Counted from the stretch's first letter, positions 45,525 through 56,567 are shown. The stretch is DNA of 64,000 bases from Ahaetulla prasina (GCF_028640845.1 NC_080540.1:99442061-99506060); one strand, 5' to 3'. Numbers and translations: made by a program. Notes: a model not told the origin generated them from the letters alone.

Positions 45525-46430
45525 GTAAGTAATGGGCTCCTCGAACTCGAAAGTCTCATCATTGCATAGGATGAGCTTTACTCTCTGGTGAAGAAGGCTA
45601 ATTGTTTGCAAAAGGTTAATGGCACCACTGTCTATCCTCTTTCTAAGAAATCTCTTACCTCTTTTCTAGTCTCCTACTGTCTCTGTAGCTGCCTCTGCTC
45701 CCCCAGCAGACACAGCTCTTTCTGCTCCTGCAGCGTCTCCCCCTCCGCCGGAGGATACAGACACGGCTGCAGGCACTCTTTCTGCCTTGGTTGCCTTTTC
45801 TTCTCTTTCTCTAAGAACTGAACCCCCGATATCGGCTTACCCTTTAAACCTCAATCCAGCGGGAGGGGGACAGCCAATACACGAGAACATCAATGTACGG
45901 GTGCTTAAAAATTTAAAAGAAGCTGTTACTTCCTACGGCATTCACTCTCCGTTCCTTCAGTTCCTATGCCTGCTCATTCCTTTCCCTCCTCCTCCCTTTC
46001 CCCCCACTCTGAACCTTCAAAGCATACTGAGCTAGAAATTAAATCTGTGCTTGCTATCCCTTCAGCCCCTTGCTTTCAACTCTCAAAGCATATTGAACCA
46101 GAAGTTAAACCTATACCTGTTTCTTCCATCCCTGCTTTGAAAACTGCCTCCTTTCCCCTGCCTGCCTCCCTTCCCCCAGAGCACCCCTCTCTTTCCCCCA
46201 TGGGTGCGATCGCTCAGATTAACCAGCCACTGATTTGGTTTGATTACTTCTCTATATCTGGAAACAATCTGGAAAAGGATTTGCTCACAGCGACTACATG
46301 GGAAAAATTGGGAACCTTTTTCCATGAAAGTCCAAGAGCCCCTGCAAAAATTTTGTACATCTGGCACATGATCTTTGAATGCCTCATTTTACTTGCAGAC
46401 GTCACTTAGAGAGTCAGGATCTCTGCCTTA
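45525..46430 (+). pseudogene. ERV gag remnant
   Basis: A splice donor GTAAGT (45525-45530) precedes an ATG at 45532 with a glycine second, a myristoylation-type start. The frame stops after 19 codons. Further fragments in other frames show a Pro/Ser-rich region (45690-45780), a segment that looks like the start of a capsid (about 45835-45965: YPLNLNP, then LKEAVTSYGIHSPF) and another Pro-rich stretch to about 46410. The capsid body, nucleocapsid zinc knuckles and protease were not found. Not functional. Confidence 0.7.
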
Positions 46431-47865
46431 TCAAAAATGACTTAAAAGGATCCACAATCACAGTCATGATTTAAACTGCTGAGTTTTCTCAGACAAGTTC
46501 CCCAGGTCTGTAAATGTTGTTTGATGATGTGTGTGCTTGTGTATGTATGTATGTGATCATTTTCAGACCTGCATAAGAATTGTAGAGATAATTGTGATGC
46601 TTGATTTGCATGGAATGTGTGTATGTGCAAAACTCATTGAGAAGGTGTGAAATTTCTGTGTTGTCTTTTGGATTTGCAAGAAATGTATGCATGTGTGAGA
46701 AATTGTCTCTGCATGTGTGTGTGCATATGTGTGTGTCTGTGTGTGTATCTGTCTGCATAAATTCCGTATGCAAGCAGCCAGGTACTTTTGGAAAAATAAA
46801 AAAATGTATTTTTCCTTTTGCAAGCAAGTGAGTTACTTTTGGACATTTTTTTTTCTCTTCATATGCATGAGAATGTCTTTCCAGTGAGTTACTTTTAACT
46901 TTTTTTCTCTGCCCTTGCTGGCTTATCTTAACTACCCCCCCCCTTTGTTCCTTGCAGTGCCAGGGAAGAGGGTGGGCTACCGGGGAAAACCATTCACCCC
47001 CACTCCATTTTTTTTTCTCTCTTCTTTCTTGTCTGAGAAGGGAGGGACAATTAGACTCTCTGGAAGCATTGCTTTTGCAAAGAGCTATGTAAAAACTATG
47101 CAGATGTATTTTCTTTTTAACCATGAAAACAATTTTGATTTTAATTTTCACCATGAAAACACTTTTGATTTTAATTTTTAATCATGCATACAATTTTGAT
47201 TTTGCTTTTAATTTTAATTTTTTATCTTTTCTGGAACTTTTTGAGATTTAACCTGCCTGATTAAACCTATACCTTTATAAATGTTTTCAAAGCACTGAGC
47301 TGACTCAAACTGTTTCCTTTAGCTTTGTATTTTTGCAGCTGTTCACATACATCATAAGAGTTGGAAGGGACCCTTGGAGGTCTTCTAGTCCAACCCCCTG
47401 CCCAGGCAGGAAACCCTACAGCATTTCAGACACATGGCTATCTTCTTATGTATGGATGCATTTTTTTTTAAGCGTAAATCTGTTTTTTGGAAAATGCACT
47501 TAGGTTTTCCACATAAACAGACTCACCCTAAAGCTTCCGCCATGTTTTTCTTTTTTGAATCAGACTCAGTGTGCCCCTTATTTGCTGTTTGTATTGTTTC
47601 TTTTTCTTTTTTAGCAGCGCAATATGTGCCCTGTTTTAGGAACTATTTCAGAGATGAGTTAGAAAGTTATAGGATGTGATAAGTTAGAAGGTTACAGAAT
47701 GTGAAGAGAGAGTTGCTGAGAAGGTTTTAGGAAGTTAGAAAAGTAAAGTAAGACAGATGGTGATTTTGCTAAGAATGTGGTTTGTTTTTGGAAGTTTTTG
47801 ATAGCATGGATTTGTTAGTGACCAACTTCCACACATGAATAAAAAGGGTGGGAGTTGGGTTTTTA
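46431..47865. other. Unassigned TG-rich sequence within the ERV, replacing pro and most of pol
   Basis: This 1.4-kb block has TGTG-rich tracts (46520-46760), short tandem repeats of ACCATGAAAACA/TTTTGATTTTAATTTT (47120-47215) and a CR1 fragment. No retroviral motif was seen. It sits where protease and the reverse transcriptase should be, so it is either foreign DNA picked up in place of them or an insertion combined with a deletion. Confidence 0.5.
47352..47445 (-). mobile_element. CR1 LINE 3' end inside the ERV
   Basis: On the - strand: GCAGGGGGTTGGACTAGAAG then CCAAGGGTCCCTTCCAACTC, the CR1 terminus. It is the only recognisable repeat in the 46.4-47.9 kb block. Confidence 0.8.
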
Positions 47866-48950
47866 TTGATTGATTGTCTTTTTCTCTGTCTTCCACATAG
47901 TACCTTTCAACCTCATCTTAGACAGTCTATATGTTACTCAAATAGTAAAAACTATTTTTCAATCTTACTTGTCCCCTTCTCTTGATTCTAATCTCACTTC
48001 TCTTTTCACAACTTTAAAGTCTCTCATTTACAAACGTACACATCCCTATTTTGTTATGTAGCAGACGCTGCGGCCTCTGCCTCCTCTCTTTTGACACTTT
48101 CTCCTGTCTCTCCTTGGGACAGTCACTCCTATTTTCATCAAAACAAAAAGGCGCTCATGAAACAATTTGGCTTCACGGCTGCTGAGGCATCTGATCATAC
48201 ATCAATGCCCTACTTGCAGCCGCCAAGGTAACTCTCTTCCGATGGGGGTCAACCCCAGAGGAACAGTGGCCTGTCAACTATGGCAAATGGATGTAACTCA
48301 ATATCCATCCTTTATACATATTCAGGTTTCATCATGGCAACCTTGCAAAGGGGTGAAACCGCAAAACAAGTTATTAATCATTGTATTCGGACTTTCGTAA
48401 CGTTGGGATGTCCAAAAACTCTAAAAACTGACAATGGACCAGCCTATACGAGCTCTGCCTTTGCACAATTTTGCCATCGCTGGTCAATAATCCATAAATT
48501 CGGCATTCCTTTCAATAGCCAGGGCCAGGCCATTATAGAGAGAGCGAATTTGACTCTTAAACAGGCCTTGGACAGACACTTGGGGTCAAAAGGCATCAGC
48601 CCCCGACACTCCCGGCGTTGCAAAATGTATTAAATGTTTGCTTGTATTCATTGAATTTTCTTAATCTAACCGGATCTCCTGCCTCCACTGCTGCCTCGAG
48701 ACATTTTTCCGCTCCTCCCCTCCCCTCTTCTCGTCCTCTGGTATATTATAGGCATCTTCCGGATCCAGCTTGGAAAGGTCCAGCTCAATTGATTACCTGG
48801 GGAAAAGGCTACGCTGCAGTTCAATTGCCTGATCGAGTCCTGTGGGTTCCGGCTCGCTGTGTTCGCCCCTGTCATCTCAATCAACCAAAAAAGAAAGATG
48901 AAGATCCTCCTGATCCTATCCCTGATCTCTCTTGCCTCTTCTGTCTCTAA
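47866..48950 (+). pseudogene. ERV pol remnant (RNase H tail and integrase)
   Basis: The first fragment (47870-48061) looks like the end of RNase H, with an ILDSLYV motif. Next come a CPTC pair that fits the end of the integrase zinc finger and WQMDVT near 48275-48300 (first catalytic Asp). KTDNGPAYTS near 48423-48452 holds the second Asp, and NSQGQAIIERAN near 48517-48552 the catalytic Glu. The C-terminal DNA-binding part (48765-48900) follows. These lie in several frames with shifts between them. Reverse transcriptase is missing. The C-terminal region looks more alpha/beta-retrovirus-like than gamma-like to me; a tree would be needed. Confidence 0.8.
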
Positions 48951-50115
48951 TGCCTCTTCCTCTCTTCCTAAATGTACATGAAAATTTCCCTTCTCTCTGC
49001 TACCCATTTCTCCTCTGGCGTATTTCGCTCCTTGCCCTCTTCCCACGTTTCTACCCCTGCAGTTCTCCGTTCGCAGCGCTCCTTATCCGGAGCACAGCAG
49101 AACCTGCATCGTCCCACAAATTATACTTGGACTATTTTGGACTTCCAAGGAAACGTCCTTCATTCCATCTCTAATCGAACTCTGTGGCCTTGGTTTCCTG
49201 CACTCTACTTTGACTTTGCTGAAATGCTGGTCGGCGCCCATGGATTTAAACATAAAACAAAATGTGATCCTTCCCCTCGGGACGTCTGGAAAATTGGTCC
49301 AGGCCTGTATATCTGCCCAGGACATCTTACTGATCTCTCCCACCTAGAAATGTGGGACCATCTCTGATTGGTACTGCAAGTCCTGGCAATGTGTGTCAAC
49401 CGGAAAGATTTGGTGGACTGCTCCCTATACTACTGACTATATCAAAGCTATACTAGGCCCTGATAACAATTTGCCTTGGAATTCCTGCACCAATTGGGCC
49501 TGTTGCGGCGTTCGCCTTAATCCTATGACTGTTACTTTTACATCTCATGGAAGGAGTCTTCCGATTACTGAATGGTTTAAAGGGAAAAGATGGGGGGGAA
49601 GGTCAAACGATAATTCCCAAAACAGTCATCCAGGAAATATATTCATAATTCGTCTTACTATGTCCTTAGAAACATCCCCACCTGTGGGCCCAAACAAACA
49701 AGTCAATTCGCCCTTTTTACAGCCCTTGATTAAAAGCAACAATCCATTGGTGTCCTTGGTCTCCTCTGCGCATGATGCCCTTGTGGCAGCCCGTACTTTT
49801 CCTAACAATGATAGTAGGTGTTGGCTGTGTATGTCTTCTCAACCCCCTTTTTATGAGGCCATAGGTTCCGCCCTACCTTTTGCCAATAGCACCTCAGATA
49901 CTGGTTGCAGGTGGTCTAACTCTTCTATAACGGTATCCTCAATTGAAGGTCAAGGTTGTTGCCTTGGGTATGTACCCTCTAACTTTTCTCACTTTTGTAT
50001 CAATGCCTCCTCGGATGCCTATACTTCCTGCACAATATACTTATCCAAAGAAAGGCTAGGACTTGACACTGGAGGGTGGACTATAATATACACTACTCTA
50101 TCAACTGCAGATTGA
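48898..50115 (+). pseudogene. ERV env, surface subunit, broken
   Basis: An ATG at 48898, overlapping the pol end, opens a typical hydrophobic signal peptide but meets a stop at 48979. Further frames (48972-49367, 49393-50115) continue the surface glycoprotein with several N-glycosylation sequons and a CWLC motif near 49820, the isomerase-type motif typical of gammaretrovirus-like Env. The frame ends at a stop at 50113. Not functional. Confidence 0.85.
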
Positions 50116-50521
50116 AAGATAGAGAAAAAGAGCGTTCTCAATCCCACACGTGGTATCAGGGAATGTTCAATCTCTCTCCCTGGTTGACCACCCTCCTCTC
50201 TGCCCTAGCCGGTCCTCTGATTTTGTTGCTCCTTGCATGTACAATTGGCCCATGTGTCATGGGAGAGTTCTAGCATTCTTGAAACAACGACTAAACAGTA
50301 TTGGAGATGATGTCCTCTTGCTAAAGCACACTGTTGAAAATGAATATAAACAACCTCTTTTAGAATTAGCCTCTGAGGCTGATGAAGACTCTGAATCGGG
50401 AACCATTCCTTTGGAAAAGTGTACTGGCTCCCTGCGGGCTCTCCCGGAGGGGGGATCCACTGGGGATGCCATAGCTTTAGAAGAATATTACCCATCTTAA
50501 AAAATAAAAACAGAGGACATA
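50116..50521 (+). pseudogene. ERV env TM remnant (membrane span and tail only)
   Basis: Directly after the SU stop the sequence resumes with the membrane-spanning segment (about 50175-50265) and an acidic cytoplasmic tail ending at a stop near 50498. No cleavage site, fusion peptide, heptad region or CX6CC motif is present between them, so most of the TM ectodomain is deleted. The same gap occurs in the 44323-44913 copy. A one-base deletion near 50263 shifts the frame relative to that copy. Confidence 0.85.
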
Positions 50522-51023
50522 TGGATATATCATTGGTTCGGGTTTTCTTAGGCCTCACAGCCGTGAGAACTTGACTTAACCTTTTTCAGTGCTACATGAC
50601 AGACATGATTTATGGTACCCATAGCATTGCATCCTCAAGTTAAGTTTTGCTTTCCCTGAGTTAGGTTTCTATTATGGTGAAATGTATGATTTCTTGTAAA
50701 TCAGGTGGTATTTTGCTAACACGTATATTCAGACTCTCGCTGATTGGTAACTTTCTATATGCTACTTCCTTCCTTGCTGTAGTTACCCCTCCCTATAAAA
50801 ACTGCTTAATAAAAGGGGACACAACATCACCCCGGGCACTCCTCTTCGTGCTCTCTCATCTTGAAAAACTTCTGGTGTGGTGTCTCTTATTCGGCTTCTT
50901 TCATCCTTGCGAGGACCCCCTAAATTGTCTTGGCGAGGGCTGAGACTCGTTCCTGCGGGAACCCAGGACAACATCAACAGGGAACCTTGGATAACAAATA
51001 CGTGTTGCAGACTCGCTGCGACA
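50522..51023 (+). repeat. ERV long terminal repeat, second copy (3' LTR)
   Basis: About 502 bp, near identical to 44914-45415. TATA-like TATAAAAA at 50794-50801 and AATAAA at 50808-50813. It ends ...CTGCGACA at 51023, then flanking DNA begins (GTGGTAACC). Because env tail lies upstream of the first LTR, the usual 4-6 bp target duplication cannot be tested. Confidence 0.88.
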
Positions 51024-51181
51024 GTGGTAACCTGCTCCTCTGGAGCAGATCTATGTTAAAGATCCTGATGCGATTAATGTTCAAGAAAGTTAAAAGATTT
51101 ACTGTATCTAAATGTTTCAACACACCTTTGAAGTTAAGCATTGCCTGGCATGTGGGTCAGTAATTTTAACTTCATTTGTTT

Positions 51182-51440
51182 CAGCAGTCTGGTGGCTCAG
51201 ACTGCTAAGACAGTCTGTTATTAACACAGCTGCTTGCAATTACTGCAGGTTCAAGTCCCACCAGGCCCAAGGTTGACTCAGCCTTCCATCCTTTATAAGG
51301 TAGGTAAAATGAGGACCCAGATTGTTGGGGGCAATAAGTTGACTTTGTATATAATATACAAATGGATGAAGACTATTGCTAACATAGTGTAAGCCGCCCT
51401 GAGTCTTTGAAGAAGGGTGTGATATAAATGCAAATTTAAA
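51182..51440 (+). mobile_element. tRNA-derived SINE with L2-type tail, second copy
   Basis: Head GTGGCTCAGACTGCTAAGAC, B-box-like GGTTCAAGTCCCACC, body CTTTATAAGGTAGGTAAAAT, tail GCCGCCCTGAGTCTTTGAAG and an A-rich end. Same family as 10635-10912, opposite strand. Confidence 0.85.
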
Positions 51441-52342
51441 AAAAATGTTTTCATTATTGCATTTTGTTTGTGACTTCAGATGTTTTTATGTAAATGAGCC
51501 ATTTTCAGTAGGTGGATCTATATGTAGTAAGGAAGTAAACAACTAAATATGGATGCAGAAGAAGGAAAATATGTGACCTCAAAAAATGGGATTATGTGGT
51601 TGACAAAAGGAGGTTAGATGACATAAATACCTGCGAGTATGGCATTGTACACAGGTATGAGAATATTTCGATCAGAGAGTAAGTCAGTAAGTAGAACCTA
51701 ATTATTTCATGGAATCATATTTGATTCAATAAAGTACTTTTAGTTTAGTTTAAGCCAGATAACTGAAAATTCATAATTTAAAGTTAGAGACATTTATATG
51801 TTAAGTTCCGGAATGGTAAATAGACAGCAGAAGAGATTTGGAACAGTCCATTATGGCAGCTCAGTTTAGTTTTACAGTTTAGTAACTGACTTTGCTTTGT
51901 TTACTTGAACTTTAATTTATGAGTCTGGGAGAGACAGATTTCATGGGATCTGTGCTTTTTGGCCCTGTAAGCTAAGATTCCAGTGTTTACCTAACAGTTC
52001 ATTGGTTCCAAAAAAAAAAAGGTCTTCATTTGGCAAAAGAAAAATGTATAATTTTTGCCTATGAACTTTATTTAGGTAAATATTTATTACTTGATGTTAT
52101 TTCATCACTCAAATTAACTGCATTATATTTCCAAGAAAGTCTTTCAACAGGGTAATCTTTTGAATACTGTCAGGAAAGTTGATATTAGCTGATGACATTT
52201 TTGTATTTTAAATTGAAGATTTAAATTTATAAATGCTAAAATTAACTTCAGGACATCAATTAATTTAAGTGTTGGTTGAGCTAAAAAGCTCTCAAGATTT
52301 TTTTCTGACTATATGATTTTCACTTCATCCGTGGCATGAGTG
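51441..52342. other. AT-rich DNA, nothing recognised
   Basis: No gene or repeat end supported. Confidence 0.45.
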
Positions 52343-52719
52343 ATTTTCATATTTTATTTTATTTTTTAAAATAATTTTTATTAAACAGATTTTTTTAAAA
52401 AAAGACAAAAACAAAAAAGAAATATTAACACTTTATTCTTTCAAACAGTTTTGCGACGGTGATCAATACTTATACATTTTCTCTCTCTTATCCTAATGTA
52501 TCTTTTATACATATATTTCTAATATATCATATGTATATCACTATAATATATTATATTATTCTAATTATTTACTTACATATATACTTAGATATACACGTGC
52601 ACCCAATTTCCTTTCCACAATTTCTGTTTCTTCCTATTTGTTCTATTTCTACTCCTAGTTTATCTGTTATTTAATCTTTCCTTGCACATTTTTCCCCCTT
52701 TTCCTCCAACCATTTATAC

Positions 52720-53225
52720 CAGCGGTTCTCAACCTGTGGGTTGGGACCCTGTTGGGGGTCGAATGACGATTTGCCAGGGGTCGCCTAAGACCATCGGAAA
52801 TATGGGAAGTATACTTGCGAGTCAAAGAATCACTCTCCAATGGTTGATTCCACAAGCCAGCTGCAGGCTCTTCAAATTGCTAGCCGAATTCGGCTTCAGG
52901 CGCGATGAATTAAAAAAGAGAGAAATCTTTGCTCTGATGTCTCCCTCTCAAGCCAGCTGCAATCACTCCCAATCGCTAGCCTAATCTGGCTTCAGGTGCA
53001 GTAAACTTAATAGGGGAGGAGTCTCTGCTTTAATGCCTCCGTCCTCAAGGCAATCGCAAGCAGTTCAGATCGCTAGCCAATATGGCTTCAGGCGCGATAA
53101 ATTCAAAATGAAAATAATTTTATGGTTGGGGTCGCCACATCGTGGGGAATTGTATTAAAGGGGTCACCAGATCGTGGGGAATTGTATTAAAGGGGTCACA
53201 GCACTATAAAGGTTGAGAACCACTG
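52720..53225. mobile_element. SPIN-like hAT nonautonomous element with perfect 8-bp target duplication
   Basis: CAGCGGTTCTCAACCTGTGG opens and AAGGTTGAGAACCACTG closes it. ATTTATAC flanks both sides (52712-52719, 53226-53233). GGGGTCGCCTAAGACCATCG and GAAAATAATTTTATGGTTGG match my memory of SPIN (Space Invaders) hAT elements. The centre (52850-53095) holds about three diverged copies of a roughly 100-bp unit (GCTAGCC...GGCTTCAGGCGCGAT). GGGGTCACCAGATCGTGG-type 34-bp units are tandem near the right end. It lies inside the L1. Confidence 0.85.
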
Positions 53226-54094
53226 ATTTATACCATCTCTCCCATACTAAATAATATTCTGTTTCCTCTTTTTCTTGTATCTCCTTTGTAAGCTTTCTGC
53301 ACATTCCATGATTTTCTAATTACATTGTCTTCAGATGGTATATTGTTATTTTTCCAGTTCTGTGCGTAGACTATTTGTGCTGCTTTAACTATGTGGATCA
53401 TTAAATACCATATTTCTTTTTTATATGACCCTGGAATTATTCCCATTAAAAATGTTTCTGGCCTCATTTCTATATGTTGATTTATAATTTCTTCTATTTG
53501 TAATTTAATTTTTTGGCAATATTGTTTTTCTTTATGACAGGACCACCACATATGATAATACATTCCATTTTGTTGTTTTACATTTCCAACATAGTGGTGA
53601 AGTATTAGGGAACATCTTTGCCAATCTAATTGGTGGCAGGTGCCACCTATAAAACATTTTATACATGTTTTCTTTATAGGGTACAGACATTGTTAGTTTA
53701 TAATTTGTATTCCATAATTTCTCCCACTTATCTAATTTTTCCCTCCCACAGAAATGCATGCCACCCACTTTGTAGATCGTACCCCTCTAATGCTAGAATT
53801 CTTTTATTTTTTAATTCTATTCAATCCTTGATCCATATCAATGATGTTGCTTTATAATAGGTTTCCCAATCTGGGAGTCCGAATCCTCCTCTTTGCTTGC
53901 TATCTTATAGAGATTTTATTTTAATCTTTGGTTTCTTCCCCTGCCAAATATAATTTCCTATAAGTTTATTGGAGTCTTTAAAAATTTTTCCCTAATTTTA
54001 TGGGTATTACTTAAAATAAAAATAATATTCTTGGTAACATGACTGTCCAAATTTCACCTATTTCACCTATTTTAAACCTAACCCTAACTCTAAC

Positions 54095-55937
54095 TGGGAT
54101 GATCCAAGCGAGGGAGAGGAGGCACGTCTTGTTGAGTCTGTTTGGGATGAATTTGACCCTGTGGCTCCCGAGGACGTGGACAGGTTGTTGGGGAGGCTCC
54201 ACGCCACTACATGTTTACTGGATCCGTGTCCTTCCTGGCTGGTGCTGGCCACTCAGGAGGTGACACGAGGCTGGCTCCAGAGGATTATAAATGCTTCTTT
54301 GTTGGAAGGGGTTTTCCCTGCCGCCTTGAAAGAGGCGGTGGTGAGACCCCTCCTTAAGAAGCCCTCTTTGGACCCGGCTATTTTGGGAAATTATCGGCCA
54401 GTCTCCAACCTTCGCTTTGTTGCGAAGGTTGTAGAGAGTGCTGTGGCGCGTCAGCTACCCCAATACCTGGAAGAATCCGTCTATCTAGACCCGTTCCAGT
54501 CCGGCTTCCGACCCGGTTACAGCACGGAGACAGCTTTGGTCGCATTGGTGGATGATCTCTGGAGGGCCAGGGACAGGGGTTATTCCTCTGCCCTGGTCCT
54601 ATTAGACCTCTCAGCGGCTTTTGATACCATCGACCATGGTATCTTGCTGCGCCGGCTGGGGATTGGGAGTGGAGGCACCGCTTATCGGTGGTTCTCCTCC
54701 TATCTCTCCGACCGTCGCAGACGGTGTTGACAAGGGGGCAGAGGTCGACCGCGAGGGCCCTCACTTGTGGGGTGCCGCAGGGGTCGATTCTCTTGCCCCT
54801 TCTGTTCAACATCTACATGAAGCCGTTGGGTGAGATCATCAGTGGCTTTGGGGTGAAGTACCATCAGTACGCTGATGACACTCAGCTGTACTTCTCCACC
54901 CCAGGTCACCCCAATGAAGTTGTCGAAGTGCTGTCCCGGTGTTTGGAAGCCGTACGGGTCTGGATGGGGAGAAACAGGCTCAAGCTCAATCCCTCCAAGA
55001 CGGAGTGGCTGTGGATGCCGGCATCTCGATTCAGTCAGCTGCAGCTGCAGCTGACTGTTGGAGGCGAGTTATTGGCCCCAAAGGATAGGGTGCGCAACTT
55101 AGGTGTCCTCCTGGATGAGTGGCTGTCGTTTGAAGACCATTTGACGGCCGTCTCCAGGGTGGCCTTCCACCAGGTCCGCCTGGTTTGGCAGTTGCGCCCC
55201 TTCCTTGATTGGGATGCCTTGTGCACAGTCACTCACGCACTCGTTACCTCTCGCTTGGATTATTGTAATGCTCTCTACATGGGGCTCCCCTTGAGGTGCA
55301 CTCGAAGGCTTCAGTTAGTCCAGAATGCAGCTGTGCGGGTGATAGAGGGAGTGCCGCGTAGCTCCCATGTAACACCCCTCCTGCGCAGACTGCACTGGCT
55401 ACCTGTGGCTTTTCGGGTGCACTTTAAGGTTTTGGTTACTACCTTTAAAGCGCTCCATGGCTTAGGGCCTGGGTACTTACGGGACCACCTGCTGTTACCA
55501 CATGCCTCCCACCGACCCGTACGCTCTCACAGAGAGGGACTTCTCAGGGTGCCATCCACCAAGCAATGTCGGCTGGCGGCCCCCAGGGGAAGGTCCTTCT
55601 CTGTGGGGGCTCCCACACTCTGGAACGAACTTCCCCCGGGGTTTACGCCAAATACCTGACCTTCGGACCTTTCGCCGCGAACTGAAGACACATCTTTTTA
55701 TTCGCGCAGGGCTGGCTTAAATTTTATGGATTTTATAATTTTTATTATTAATTTTAAATGGGGTTTTAGCTTCTATATATTTTAAATTTTTAGGCAAATT
55801 ATAATAAGTTTTTTAATCTTGCATTTTATATAATATTGTCTTGTCTGTTTTTATTTGCCTGTACACCGCCCTGAGTCCTTCGGGAGAAGGGCGGTATAAA
55901 AATCAAATAAATAAATAAATAAAAATAAATAAAACTT
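54095..55937 (+). mobile_element. L2-clade LINE, 5'-truncated, inserted in the L1
   Basis: Frames 54161-54730 and 54688-55659 cover the linker, [96 protein letters not shown] and LHWLPVAFRVHFKVLV. A frameshift near 54720 separates them and another near 55640 precedes the final FRRELKTHLFIRAGLA. The tail is the hairpin GAGTCCTTCGGGAGAAGGGC and (AAAT)n. The flanking TAAC repeat (54091-54094, 55938-55941) fits the short duplications of L2. The endonuclease is missing. Confidence 0.92.
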
Positions 55938-56567
55938 TAACCTATTGAAAGCATAGTTTCACCAAATATCTAAATAAAATTCAGTTGAAATCTGAAGCAC
56001 TTTTTAATTCATATCACTAGAAATGGAGTGACAAAAGTAAAAAAAAAAACACCAAACCACAACTGGAATGTGAAATACTCATCTTTGTTTATGTAATTAA
56101 TTAAATTATATTTTAGAAAAATAATACTCTATTTTGAACAACTCTTTGATCATTTTTTGGTCATTTATAATACCCATTTTGTCTTCTAATTCCTTCTCCT
56201 GTTATTTTGTAAGATTTTTCATTAGTGCCTTTGTTTTTAGCCTGTTTATTTTGAGTCCTGCTACCTTCCCATATTCTTCTATTTGTGATAGTAGTTTGGG
56301 TCCTGTCGATATCGGTTGCTCCGGGAGGAAGACCAAGTCATCAGCAAAGGCTTGAAGTTTGTATTCTTCTTTTTTTATTTTCAGTCCTTTTATTTCATTA
56401 TCGCTTCTAATTTTATCTAACAGTATCTCTAATGTTAGAATGAACAATAAAGGAGATAAAGGGCATCCCTGCCATTTGTTATTGTAAATTGTTCAGTCAT
56501 ATCTCCATTTATTGCTACCTTTGCTGTTTGGGTTGAGTATAACTTCTTTATCATTTTCATATTTTAT

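Larger units (their letters stand above)
52358..56552 (-). mobile_element. L1 LINE, 5'-truncated, with 15-bp target duplication and two nested elements
   Basis: The perfect direct repeat ATTTTCATATTTTAT flanks it (52343-52357 and 56553-56567). The 3' A-rich tail is at left. On the - strand, 56552-56202 encodes part of the reverse transcriptase (INGDMTEQFTI, then AFADDLVFLPEQP), and 54062-53228 the C-terminal part (VMLPRILFLF, MYKMFYRWHLPPIRLAKMFP, the CWKC pair, YYHMWWSC). Stops and frameshifts are frequent. A SPIN-like hAT (52720-53225) and an L2 LINE (54095-55937) inserted later. Between the two L1 parts, 55938-56156 does not look like L1. Confidence 0.88.

Noticed and set aside
46489..47154. 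221-codon - strand frame in the ERV
   Set aside because: Rich in H, T and K runs produced by the TG-rich tract and T-rich stretches; no domain and not in the ERV orientation.
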